From NCBI GenBank assembly GCA_019240835.1, contig JAFAXQ010000236.1:1-41070 (forward strand): DNA of 41,070 bases, in the 5' to 3' direction. This stretch comes from Ktedonobacteraceae bacterium. Its GTDB lineage: Bacteria > Chloroflexota > Ktedonobacteria > Ktedonobacterales > Ktedonobacteraceae. Every line of letters begins with the position of its first letter. Position 1 is the stretch's first letter. The notes below the pieces were generated by a model. The model did no database searches. It was not told the origin of the DNA and saw nothing but the letters and a program-made list of their open reading frames with translations. Of the stretch, positions 1 through 7,781 are shown one piece after another. The translations under genes and the position numbers were made by a program.

Positions 1-1172
1 ATCCAGCGCATCATGGAGGAGAGGAAAAGTTCTTTCAGGTAGGCGAACGAGAAATCCTGCGTCAGTTCGCTTAGGCGCTGCGCCACTTCTCCGGAGATCT
101 GCAGAGCTGGTCGTAGTGAGTTGTTCCACATGTTGATGTAGGCGAGTCGCTCCGCCTGCTCGGGCAAGTCGAAAGGATATTTGCGGTCAAAGCGACTGGG
201 GCGATCAAGAATGGCAGAGTCGAGGCGTTCGGGATGGTTAGTGGTAGCGAGAGCGACGATGCCGCTATTGGCCGCGAAACCATCTAGTTCGTTAAGAAAA
301 AAAGAGCGGTTCTCCGGCGTCAGCAATGCGTCGAGGTCTTCCAGAACGAGAATGCAGGGAGCAATTTTGCGCGCGCGATCAAAGACAGCACCGATGTTAT
401 GCTCGTTGCTGAAGCTTTTAATATAGAGGCAAGGCTGATTCATAGTATTGATGATGGCCTTGACGGCGTGTGTCTTGCCGTTGCCAGGAGGGCCGACAAA
501 CAGAATGCCACGCTTCCAGGGAATGCCATACTGTTCATAGGTAGCCCGTGAGGCGAAAAACTGTGTGAGATCCTCATAAATGTCGCGTTTGAGATTTCCC
601 TGTAGAATCAGATTATCGAAAGTGGAACCTCTAATGGATTGATAGAGCCGCGCATCCTTGTACCAACAATTACCGTCGAATACGAGCACCTCGCCATGCA
701 GCTCGCTGTTCCATCTACAGACTTGTGCGATAAAGTCTTTCGCCACTTCCGCTGTTTCGCTGACAATCCAGTAGTGGTAAATTCTACCCTCTCCCCAAGT
801 CATCACCACTAGATCAAAGGTATGACCTTGCCACTTCACTTCAAACCATGCATTTATGGAGCGGTCCACTATCTCTTGTTGAGACTCAGTCGGCTCCTCC
901 AAAATGTCCCTGTAAGAGACGCGTACCCCTACATACCGCTGAGCACCCATCTCATGTTCTTGCCAATGGGTTACCACTTGGTTGTGAACGATAGCCTTGT
1001 GCTCAAGGCGGCAGTAATTAGCACGGGCATACTCTTCCACATTAAACCGTACATTCTGCCCCTCTACTAGGGCTTTGTCGGGGAAACATTCCACGAGAAT
1101 CTGGCCGACATAGTACGCAATAGCATTCGCGGGGAGACTAAGAGCTTCTCGGATAAGTTGTTCTTTTTTCAT
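1..1172 (-). CDS. AAA+ ATPase, partial (3' end beyond window)
   Basis: Reading the minus strand from an ATG at 1172 gives an open frame of 390 codons that runs off the window edge without a stop. A strong ribosome site (AGGAGAAGG) sits just upstream. The first ~200 residues match no family I recognise. They are followed by a classical AAA+ core: Walker A GPPGNGKT at residues 227-234, Walker B ILVLEDLD at 274-281, a sensor-1 TTN at 310-312, and a DRPSRFDR arginine-finger segment at 323-330. The core resembles BCS1/FtsH-type AAA domains that remodel or unfold proteins. The substrate cannot be told from sequence, and no partner gene is visible because the downstream side is cut off. No signal peptide or membrane helix is seen, so it is probably cytoplasmic. 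The ATPase call is secure; the biological role is unknown. Confidence 0.9.
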   Translation of the reverse strand, partial: MKKEQLIREALSLPANAIAYYVGQILVECFPDKALVEGQNVRFNVEEYARANYCRLEHKAIVHNQVVTHWQEHEMGAQRYVGVRVSYRDILEEPTESQQEIVDRSINAWFEVKWQGHTFDLVVMTWGEGRIYHYWIVSETAEVAKDFIAQVCRWNSELHGEVLVFDGNCWYKDARLYQSIRGSTFDNLILQGNLKRDIYEDLTQFFASRATYEQYGIPWKRGILFVGPPGNGKTHAVKAIINTMNQPCLYIKSFSNEHNIGAVFDRARKIAPCILVLEDLDALLTPENRSFFLNELDGFAANSGIVALATTNHPERLDSAILDRPSRFDRKYPFDLPEQAERLAYINMWNNSLRPALQISGEVAQRLSELTQDFSFAYLKELFLSSMMRW

Positions 1173-1240
1173 GCCTTCTCCTACTAAGGGTTCACTTAGC
1201 TATAGCTGCTATTAGGTCATACACCCGTAATATATACGTG

Positions 1241-1326
1241 ATGCTCACCCAAAAGTTTGCTATGTATTTTTGGCGTGAGGGACCCAGTATCAGATAGCAA
1301 AAAGGTCCACTTGGTGAGGTGAGCAT
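1241..1326. repeat. 9-bp inverted repeat in the divergent intergenic region
   Basis: ATGCTCACC at 1241-1249 is the exact reverse complement of GGTGAGCAT at 1318-1326, in the 228-base gap between the divergent AAA ATPase and glycosyltransferase genes. The arms are 68 bases apart. This could be a pair of half-sites for a regulator or the foot of a large hairpin. Nothing else in 1173-1400 was recognised, apart from a TATAAT box at about 1351 without a good -35. Confidence 0.35.
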
Positions 1327-1400
1327 GCAGCGGTACAGTTTGACTGACATATAATCTTGCTGTGAAAAGGATAGTACTTCCCTACGTGTAGAGAATAGAG

Positions 1401-2204
1401 ATGCGACCCATCATTCCACCGTTTGAAAGGCCAAAGCAAATAATGTCAGTTGTATACACGACTCGCTCTTTGCAAAAGATATTCCAGAGTGTTTCTGTCA
1501 AGCGTCCCTGGTTGCGCCCTTTGCTTCTCTGCCTGCTACTACTCCTAGCTGTGGGCATCAACATCGCGCTACGAGTAACGGCTCTTACACCCAATACTTT
1601 GATTACATCTTTTATGCAGTTGTGGATGATCAGTTTCCTGCCCTATTTCGCGGCCTGTGCTCTTGTGTTGACGACGAGAGCACGAACGGGTGTGTGGCAA
1701 GCAGTCGAGCTGGTTGTACTATTAGTAGGAGCGCTGCTGTTACGAGCACTACTTTTACCCGTCCCTCCTGTTCTCTCGCATGATTCCTGGCGCTATGTGT
1801 GGGGTGCACGAGTGACACTGCATGGCTACAGTCCGTATGTCTATGCACCTGGTGACCCGCGCTTTCTTACTCTACGTGACTTTATCTACGATAACAGCCG
1901 CTTTCGCAACGTCCCGACTGTCTATCCGCCGGGGGCGCAGGCAATCTATATTTTGAGTTATCTCATCGCGCCGAGCAATTTGTTTGTACTCAAGGGCATT
2001 TTCCTAGGGTTCGACCTTGTGACGTGTATTGCACTAGCCCTCTTGCTCAGGCGACGTGGACTTGATCTTAGTCGGAGCGTTATCTATGCGTGGTGCCCGT
2101 TGCCCATCGTCGAGTTTGCCATTCAGGGCCACGTCGATGCACTCACAGTCGCATTTACCGCTCTAACGATTTTATGCGCACATGGCGAGGAGCACGTAGC
2201 ATGA
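1401..2204 (+). pseudogene. Polytopic membrane glycosyltransferase (GT-C / DUF2029-like), N-terminal part of a split gene
   Basis: This 267-codon frame encodes a hydrophobic protein with several predicted membrane helices, beginning around residues 38-60. It carries features typical of bacterial GT-C polyprenol-sugar mannosyltransferases: an HDSWRYVWGARV segment after an early helix, a YSPY..APGDP loop and a VYPPGAQAIY motif. Such enzymes use lipid-linked sugars at the outer membrane face to build cell-envelope glycans. The frame stops at a TGA (2202-2204) in the middle of the expected protein, right after the helix ending CAHGEEHVA. The remainder of the domain continues in another frame that starts with an ATG overlapping this stop (ATGA). 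Either a frameshift has broken the gene or it is now two translationally coupled halves. Decay is more likely because the C-terminal part also looks truncated. ATG 1443 is an alternative start. Confidence 0.6.
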
Positions 2205-2614
2205 CTGGCTTCTTACTTGCAGTGGCGACGCTCACGAAGTTTTATCCGGCTCTCTTCTTACTTGCTGTTGTACGTCGGCGCGACTATGCTCTACTTGTGA
2301 CTTTCTGCGTCACCATCGTGGTGAGCTACATCCCATACTTCCTACTCGGACACGGTCAAGTGCTAGGATTTTTGGGCACCTATGCGAGTGAGGGCAGCTA
2401 TAATGGTGGAGTAATCCCACTGTTCATGGACTTCACGGCCATTCCTTTAGGGGTAAACAAATTGGTATACTACTGCACTTCTACCGTGGGTGGCTGTGCT
2501 GATCGGGCCTCTGTGGACAAAGGGGGGAGGCAACTGTACCGAACTCAGATATGTTACACTAGAGAAGGAAATACTCTAGGAAAGGGCATACAGGCATGGC
2601 ATCCACGAACATAA
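2201..2614 (+). pseudogene. C-terminal continuation of the split membrane glycosyltransferase, truncated
   Basis: Starting at the ATG of the ATGA overlap, this frame continues the same membrane-protein family: MTGFLLAVATLTKFYPALFLL, then a helix ending in YIPYFLLGHG and a Y.SEGSYNGG motif. After about residue 85 (roughly nucleotide 2460) it turns into low-complexity, non-membrane sequence rich in C, G and R that does not look like the family. The expected last helices are missing, so the 3' end seems deleted or scrambled. The frame ends 19 bases inside the following reductase gene and contains that gene's likely promoter. A functional two-piece protein cannot be excluded, but the loss of the C-terminus argues against it. 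Confidence 0.55.
2552..2560 (+). promoter_or_regulatory. Extended -10 promoter candidate for the thioredoxin reductase gene
   Basis: TGTTACACT at 2552-2560 is an extended -10 element (TGN followed by TACACT), 35 bases before the reductase ATG. No convincing -35 hexamer lies 17 bases upstream, as is usual for extended -10 promoters. It sits inside the decayed 3' end of the glycosyltransferase frame. A ribosome site AGGAAAGGG (2578-2586) follows, 9 bases before ATG 2596. Confidence 0.45.
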
Positions 2615-3834
2615 AGCTTTATGGTACCGACTGGTGCAGCGATTGCAAACGCAGCAAGAAATTTCTTGGTGAGCAGCGCATCCACTACGACTATATTAAT
2701 ATTGAAGAGAACCTTGAGGGACAGGAGTTCGTCAAGAAAGTACAAAATGGCGGCTTAACTATCCCCACTATCGTCTTTGAAGATGGCTCACTACTCATCG
2801 AGCCTACCAATGCACAACTGGCAACCAAGCTTGGCTTGAGCACTACGGCTAAGTACGATTTCTACGATCTTATCGCCGTAGGTGGTGGACCTACTGGCTT
2901 GACTACAGCCATCTACGCCGCTCGTGACGGCTACGATGTGCTGCTCATCGAGCGTAGCGGCCTTGGGGGACAAGCGGGCATTACCGAGCGTCTTGATAAC
3001 TATCCCGGGTTTCCCGAAGGTGTCACTGGCGCTGAGTTCGCTGAGCGCGTCATTGAGCAGGCCAAGCGTTTTGGCGTGGAACTTTTATCAGCACAGAACG
3101 TTGTGCGCGTGAGCAATGATATGGATACCCACGTGGTCGAGACCGAAGCAGGCAATAAGTATTGCTCTAATGCCGTACTGATTGCCACGGGTTCAACCTA
3201 TAAGCGGCTAGGCGTGCCAGGAGAGGACGATTTTATTGGCGCTGGTGTGCATTTCTGCGCAACCTGCGATGGCCCCTTCTATAAGGGACGCGAGGTCGCC
3301 GTGATTGGCGGTGGCAATAGCGCCGTCGAGGAGGCTGCTTTCCTCACGCGCTTCTCTCCCAAAGTCACTATTCTTGTGCGCGGCTCTCAGCTCACAGCAA
3401 GCAAACTGGCTGCGGACAAAGCGCTCTCCTCCCCACAGATGGAGGTGCGCTTCAACACAGAGGTTGTTGAGTTCAAGGGTGCGAATCACCGCATGAATGC
3501 AGTGGTTGTTAAAAACACGCAGACGAATGAGACTGAAGAACTCCATCTGGCAGGCGTTTTCGTCTTTATCGGACTCTCACCTAATAGCCAGCCCTTCAAA
3601 GACACAGTCAAGGTAAACGAGCAAGGTTTCATCATGACAGGTATTGACTTCCAAACGAGCATGGAGGGCATTTTCGCCGCTGGCGATGTACGAGCAGCAA
3701 GCACAAAGCAGTTAGTGAGTGCGGCTGGCGAGGGCGCGGCAGCCGCTATTGCCATTCGTGAACACTTACGCGGCCATGATGCGCATACGATGGAACAGGC
3801 CCTAGTAGGAAGTTCGGCTTCAAGGCAGAAATGA
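2596..3834 (+). CDS. Glutaredoxin-thioredoxin reductase fusion (FAD disulfide reductase)
   Basis: The 412-aa protein joins two redox modules. Residues 1-80 are a glutaredoxin/NrdH-like thioredoxin fold with the active-site motif WCSDC (Cys14, Cys17) and a cis-proline segment TIPTI near residue 57. Residues 88-395 are a low-molecular-weight thioredoxin reductase: FAD-binding VGGGPTGL (95-102), redox pair CATC (221-224), second dinucleotide site IGGGNSAVEEA (237-247) and a C-terminal FAAGD FAD motif (360-364). The fusion suggests that electrons pass from FAD and CATC directly to the attached glutaredoxin domain, which would reduce cytoplasmic disulfides. After the second glycine-rich motif the protein reads VRGSQLTASK where E. 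coli TrxB has the NADPH-phosphate-binding HRRxxxR, so the electron donor may not be NADPH. It faces the hydrolase gene at 3881-5137 across a 46-base gap. The start is fixed by the AGGAAAGGG ribosome site. Confidence 0.92.
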   Translation: MASTNIKLYGTDWCSDCKRSKKFLGEQRIHYDYINIEENLEGQEFVKKVQNGGLTIPTIVFEDGSLLIEPTNAQLATKLGLSTTAKYDFYDLIAVGGGPTGLTTAIYAARDGYDVLLIERSGLGGQAGITERLDNYPGFPEGVTGAEFAERVIEQAKRFGVELLSAQNVVRVSNDMDTHVVETEAGNKYCSNAVLIATGSTYKRLGVPGEDDFIGAGVHFCATCDGPFYKGREVAVIGGGNSAVEEAAFLTRFSPKVTILVRGSQLTASKLAADKALSSPQMEVRFNTEVVEFKGANHRMNAVVVKNTQTNETEELHLAGVFVFIGLSPNSQPFKDTVKVNEQGFIMTGIDFQTSMEGIFAAGDVRAASTKQLVSAAGEGAAAAIAIREHLRGHDAHTMEQALVGSSASRQK

Positions 3835-3880
3835 GCTACATTATGGAAAAACTTATGTCGGACCGCTGGCGAACTTACAC

Positions 3881-5137
3881 CTACTGCTTCAGCAGTGCTG
3901 TAAAATACAGCATTGCTGCCGCTGTCCAGGCTTGCACTGAGCATGATTGTGGGTAATCGGCTAGTAACCACTCACGATTAATTTTGGGATCACGAATCCA
4001 CCTAGCAGGGATGACACTGTAGACTTCCACGGGTAGGGTAAAGGTGTCGACTGCATGCATGACCGCCGCGGCGACGTGCTGTGCCTGGGCACGATAGCCA
4101 TAATGGCACAGGCCGATGGCTGTGATTGCGTTATCGAAGGGCCAGATGGTGCCGCGATGATACATTAAGGGGTTATAGTAGTACGCCTTCTGAGAAAGGG
4201 TACGCAGACCCCAGTCTGTCAGCATATCGGGCTTTGTGAGCCGTGCGGCGACCTTACGCGCTTGCTCTCCGTCAATGGCCTTGCTCCAGAGAAGGTGCCC
4301 TGTGTTGGAAGAAATCGCCTTAACCTTCTGTTTGTTTTTGTCTAATGCAATGGTGAAGTACCTTTCGCTCTCCATCCAGAAGTGCTGTAGACCGTTATAA
4401 AGCGCCTTCATGCGCTGGGTCAGTTGGACATTGATTTCGGGCGTCAGCTCTGCTCGTGCCTGATAGAGTGTAAGCATGCTTGAGTAGGCAGCTAAGGCAT
4501 AGCCTTGGACCTCCACCCATGCGATGGGATGCTCGACCGGCAGGTCGCCAGGAAGGAGTACCGAATCTCCGCTGTCCTTCCACACCTGGTTGTTCAAACC
4601 GAGTTGCCGGGAATTATGCCTCTTGTACTCGACAAGCCCATCATTATCCAGATCAGAGTAGTGGAGTGCCCAGCCAAGTGCAGCTTGGACGCTCGGCCAA
4701 AGTTCATCCAGCAAAGCCTGATCGTGAAACAGCTCGTGGAACTGACGTACGCAGACCAGGTACAGGAAGGTTGCATCTACTGTGCCATAATAGCGCCCGT
4801 CGACCATTGGCCAGGATGCGCGAATCAAGTGTTCGGCAGGGTGGTCTCCCCAGTATTCGTGGATGATCTTTCCTGGCTGTTCCTCATTGTAGTCATTCTC
4901 TACCTTCCCCTGCAGGTAAGCTATACCTCGTAAAATGGTACTCGCTATTTCATGTACCCAAGTGCGGTAGCGCTGGTCTTCTGGGCACAGTTGCGCGGCT
5001 TCGAGCATGAGGACGACGGACCAAAGCGAATCGCGTCCAAAAATGGCATGAAACCCGCCTGCCGCACTACTAGCAGTGATACCCAAAGGAGTACGCAGAG
5101 ACTCTAGGAACCTTTGTCCCATCTTCCAGTTATCCAT
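3881..5137 (-). CDS. Glycogen debranching / glucoamylase-type (alpha/alpha)6-barrel glycoside hydrolase
   Basis: This 418-aa protein matches the catalytic barrel of amylo-alpha-1,6-glucosidase-like enzymes (GDE_C type, also related to GH63/GH15). Visible landmarks are FGRDSLW near residue 33, GTVDATFLYL near 118, VWKDSGDS near 185 with likely acidic catalytic residues, NTGHLLWS near 280 and YHRGTIWPFDNA near 328. Relatives hydrolyse alpha-glucosidic linkages in glycogen, maltooligosaccharides or mannosylglycerate-type compatible solutes. Bacterial homologues are often about 650-720 aa with an N-terminal beta-sandwich. That domain is absent here and the gene starts directly at the barrel. No signal peptide is seen, so it should be cytoplasmic. 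The ribosome site before ATG 5137 is poor. The exact substrate is not determined by sequence. Confidence 0.8.
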   Translation of the reverse strand: MDNWKMGQRFLESLRTPLGITASSAAGGFHAIFGRDSLWSVVLMLEAAQLCPEDQRYRTWVHEIASTILRGIAYLQGKVENDYNEEQPGKIIHEYWGDHPAEHLIRASWPMVDGRYYGTVDATFLYLVCVRQFHELFHDQALLDELWPSVQAALGWALHYSDLDNDGLVEYKRHNSRQLGLNNQVWKDSGDSVLLPGDLPVEHPIAWVEVQGYALAAYSSMLTLYQARAELTPEINVQLTQRMKALYNGLQHFWMESERYFTIALDKNKQKVKAISSNTGHLLWSKAIDGEQARKVAARLTKPDMLTDWGLRTLSQKAYYYNPLMYHRGTIWPFDNAITAIGLCHYGYRAQAQHVAAAVMHAVDTFTLPVEVYSVIPARWIRDPKINREWLLADYPQSCSVQAWTAAAMLYFTALLKQ

Positions 5138-5351
5138 AAAAACCGTCTTTCTAACAGATTTATGTAGTGAGAGAGTTTTGCTGATATAGAAAAAGGCATT
5201 AAGAATTCATCACTATATCGCCTCGTAGCTATCCTCAGCTACTTGCTTTATTAAGATAAAACGCTGGATTCTGCTTTTTTCTTCCACAGCAATTGTTTCA
5301 AGTATTGAACTGGAAGCAAATTGTCCAAGAGCCTGTCGAGATTTCCTACAA

Positions 5352-5380
5352 GAGAGGGAAATTTGCGAAAACTCCCTCTC
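5352..5380 (-). terminator. Hairpin downstream of the opuC operon, possible weak terminator
   Basis: GAGAGGGA (5352-5359) and TCCCTCTC (5373-5380) form a perfect 8-bp stem with a 13-base loop, about 25 bases after the stop of the binding-protein gene on the minus strand. No clear U-run follows, so termination may be weak. The rest of 5138-5404 holds nothing else I recognise. A 61-codon frame there (5213-5398, -) looks accidental. Confidence 0.35.
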
Positions 5381-5404
5381 CAGTCTCAGCATAGGCACGT
5401 CTAC

Positions 5405-6346
5405 TTACAACAATCCCTGACTCTGCAAGAAACCCCTTGCCTCCTTTGTGATAGCTTGCGCCGAGGACATACCATTCTTCTTGTCGGCAGCAACTTTCAA
5501 TTGTAAAGAAATGCTCACATCGGTGGTCAGCTTTGGTGCAAGCTTGTTGAGTACAGTAGCGATATCTGGGTACTGCGACAGTACAGCATCACGGACAATG
5601 GGAGCAGGATTGAAGGCAGGGAAACCGTTTTTATCGTCCTTAAGAAACAAGAAACCTTGCTGTGGTACCGTCGAATCGGTACCGTAGCATTCGGTCACCT
5701 GAGCCTGGTTAGCTTTTACAGCAGCGAAGGCAATGGAGTAGTCGAGTGTCTTGACGGACTGGAAGCTTCTCGTGCTAAAGCCATATGTGTGCTGCAAGTT
5801 ATCGAAGAAGGGGACACCATCACTTTGGGTAGCTAGCGTCAACTTCGAGACCAAAGGTGCCAACTGCGAAATAGTCGTTACGTTGAGTGTCTGGGCCTCG
5901 CTCTTCGATGTGCAAAGAGCGTAGCCATCGTCCAATGGGGAAACATCCAGCCAGGTTATATGGTAGTTTTTCTCAAATCCATCCTTGACGTTTTGATAAT
6001 CTTTTTGCGGGTTGTACGTCGAAGGAATGTGAAGTGCATTCAATCCTGTAGCGGTAAACTCTGGATACATATCGATTGCACCACTCTGAAGGGCGGCGAG
6101 AAGGGTAGGACTCTGGCCCAAAGCTGGCTTGAAGTTGACAGTATAGCCTGCTTTTTGCAATAACAGCGTATACATCTCACCAAGAAGTTGACCTTCGGTA
6201 TCCAGCTTGGTGGCAACCGTTATAGTCCCCTTGGACCCTGAACTGCTGCCGTTCCCAGCAGCACTGCATGCAGAGAGCGTCAGTAGAGAAACGAAAACAA
6301 GCAGCAAGAGCGTTTTTACTCGTACTGAGGACGCGAAGGAAAACAT
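5405..6346 (-). CDS. opuCC: Osmoprotectant ABC transporter substrate-binding lipoprotein (OpuCC/ProX type)
   Basis: The 313-aa precursor has a positively charged start, a hydrophobic stretch (residues 11-25) and a lipobox LSAC with the acylated Cys27, followed by a serine/glycine-rich linker. It would therefore be tethered to the outer face of the membrane. The mature part is an OpuAC-type solute-binding protein (GTITVATKLDTEGQLLGEMY, QSGAIDMYPEFTATGLNAL). These proteins capture glycine betaine, choline or carnitine and deliver them to the OpuC permeases. It is the last gene of a four-gene cluster in the order ATPase, permease, permease, binding protein, 26 bases after the second permease. 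A good AGGAG ribosome site sits 7 bases before ATG 6346. The exact ligand cannot be read from sequence. Confidence 0.9.
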   Translation of the reverse strand: MFSFASSVRVKTLLLLVFVSLLTLSACSAAGNGSSSGSKGTITVATKLDTEGQLLGEMYTLLLQKAGYTVNFKPALGQSPTLLAALQSGAIDMYPEFTATGLNALHIPSTYNPQKDYQNVKDGFEKNYHITWLDVSPLDDGYALCTSKSEAQTLNVTTISQLAPLVSKLTLATQSDGVPFFDNLQHTYGFSTRSFQSVKTLDYSIAFAAVKANQAQVTECYGTDSTVPQQGFLFLKDDKNGFPAFNPAPIVRDAVLSQYPDIATVLNKLAPKLTTDVSISLQLKVAADKKNGMSSAQAITKEARGFLQSQGLL

Positions 6347-6372
6347 GTCTTTCTCCTTTTCGTACTAAATGC

Positions 6373-7068
6373 TTATGCCTTGGCTAGCTCACCTTGCTTG
6401 ACCACCATGTGAGGTTGCACCACCTCGCGGCGTATGCCGACAGGAGTCAAGGCACGTTCTAGCCAACCCATAGCTACTTCTATAATCAAGGCCAACACAG
6501 CTACAGGGATTGCACCAGCGAAGATTGCCGTGTTATTGAACGTATTAAATCCATCAAAGATATAACTGCCGTAACCACCTGCGCCAGTAATCGCTGCAAG
6601 CGTCGCTGTCGCCACTACCTGTACCGCCGAGGTACGAACGCCAGCCGCGACTACGGGGAGGGTGAGCGGCGCTTGTATGCGCGTAAGAATTTGCCAGTAG
6701 GTCATTCCCATACCCTTGGCAGCGTCGATGGTAGCTGGGTCGATACCACGTATACCAGTATAGGTGTTAAGGAGAATGGGGGGAATGCCCAATATGACCA
6801 GTGCCACGGTAGCAGGAGTCTCGCCTATGCCTAGGAAGGGGAGTGGCACGACTGCTACTAAAAATGCGATGACAGGGATCGCGCGTAGCAATCCGCTCAG
6901 GTTTACCGCAATAAAGGACAGTACAGGGCTGCGCGATACGGCTACAGCAAGTACAACACCTATCACAATGGCTAGCATAATGGAGATGGCACAAATCCGC
7001 AGGTACGCGATACTTTGCCCTATAAAGTTGTTATGAGGGTCAGCGATAAAGTTGAGAAGAGCGTTCAT
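6373..7068 (-). CDS. opuCD: Osmoprotectant ABC transporter permease, second copy (OpuCD type)
   Basis: This is a small BPD-type permease of 231 aa with about five to six hydrophobic helices. The permease signature contacting the ATPase appears as IDAAKGMGMTYWQILTRIQAPLTLP. I place the start at ATG 7068 (MNALLNF) because GGTGG lies 8 bases upstream; the longer frame from 7104 would overlap the previous gene by 17 bases and lacks a ribosome site. With the paralogous permease at 7088-7744 it should form the heterodimeric membrane channel of a betaine/choline importer. The C-terminus is cytoplasmic and charged (GIRREVVQPHMVVKQGELAKA region), as in OpuCD. Confidence 0.88.
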   Translation of the reverse strand: MNALLNFIADPHNNFIGQSIAYLRICAISIMLAIVIGVVLAVAVSRSPVLSFIAVNLSGLLRAIPVIAFLVAVVPLPFLGIGETPATVALVILGIPPILLNTYTGIRGIDPATIDAAKGMGMTYWQILTRIQAPLTLPVVAAGVRTSAVQVVATATLAAITGAGGYGSYIFDGFNTFNNTAIFAGAIPVAVLALIIEVAMGWLERALTPVGIRREVVQPHMVVKQGELAKA

Positions 7069-7087
7069 ACTGTCTACCACCTCTCTA

Positions 7088-7744
7088 CTATGCCAAAGAT
7101 ACACTGGTACGGCCTCTATTGAGGACCGTCTGCACTGCTAAGAGCAGCAAGTCGGCAACGACAGCTAGCAGGGCTATCAAGATTCCTCCTGCGGCCACGG
7201 CATCGAAATCACGGGTTACGATGTTCTTGAAGATGAGATCACCGAGTCCCGATTGCCCCGCAAGATAAGCCAACGAGGCAATACCAATCGTCGTGACGGT
7301 AGCGATGCGAACACCAGCGATGATGGTCGGTAATGCCTGTGGCAAGGCAACGCGCAAGAGCACCTGACGCGCATTCATTCCCATCGCTTTACCTACTTCT
7401 AGTAGCAGTGGGTCGATACCATTAATAGCGGTAGCAGTATTGCGGATCAAGACGAGCTGTGTATAAATGACGAGTGGGATAATCGCTGTGGCCAGGCTCA
7501 AGCGCGTAATAGTGATCAGTACACCGATCAGTGCGAGAGCGGGGATAGTGTAGAGCAGATCTGCTATGGTGATGACGAGCAGGTAAAGGCGAGGACGACG
7601 AGCCACTAGTATTCCTAAAGGAAGAGCAATAATAAGCGAGATGAGCATTGTGACCCCAACAAGGTACAGGTGATCTAAGAACAGATTCGGAATACTCGCT
7701 GGGTCGCTTAAATCATAGTTATAGGGCTGTAAGAGATAGTTCAT
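7088..7744 (-). CDS. opuCB: Osmoprotectant ABC transporter permease, first copy (OpuCB type)
   Basis: The 218-aa protein is a BPD-type integral membrane permease with five to six helices and the ATPase-contact loop VGKAMGMNARQVLLRVALPQALP. It starts at ATG 7744 with AGAGGAG 5 bases upstream and follows the ATPase gene after 37 bases. It pairs with the second permease 19 bases downstream. The GSGLGD-like signature of these channels is present as GQSGLGDLIF. The family imports glycine betaine, choline or carnitine during osmotic stress. Confidence 0.9.
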   Translation of the reverse strand: MNYLLQPYNYDLSDPASIPNLFLDHLYLVGVTMLISLIIALPLGILVARRPRLYLLVITIADLLYTIPALALIGVLITITRLSLATAIIPLVIYTQLVLIRNTATAINGIDPLLLEVGKAMGMNARQVLLRVALPQALPTIIAGVRIATVTTIGIASLAYLAGQSGLGDLIFKNIVTRDFDAVAAGGILIALLAVVADLLLLAVQTVLNRGRTSVSLA

Positions 7745-7781
7745 GAAACTCCTCTGGTACAGATTATGCGCCGTAATTTAT

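Noticed and set aside
3892-3916. Hairpin GCAGTGCTGT / ACAGCATTGC as the terminator of the reductase gene
   Set aside because: It lies within the coding end of the convergent hydrolase, has one wobble pair and no U-run, so the evidence is too weak.
5213-5398. 61-codon minus-strand frame between opuCC and the hydrolase
   Set aside because: No ribosome site, no family match, and it crosses the hairpin after opuCC.
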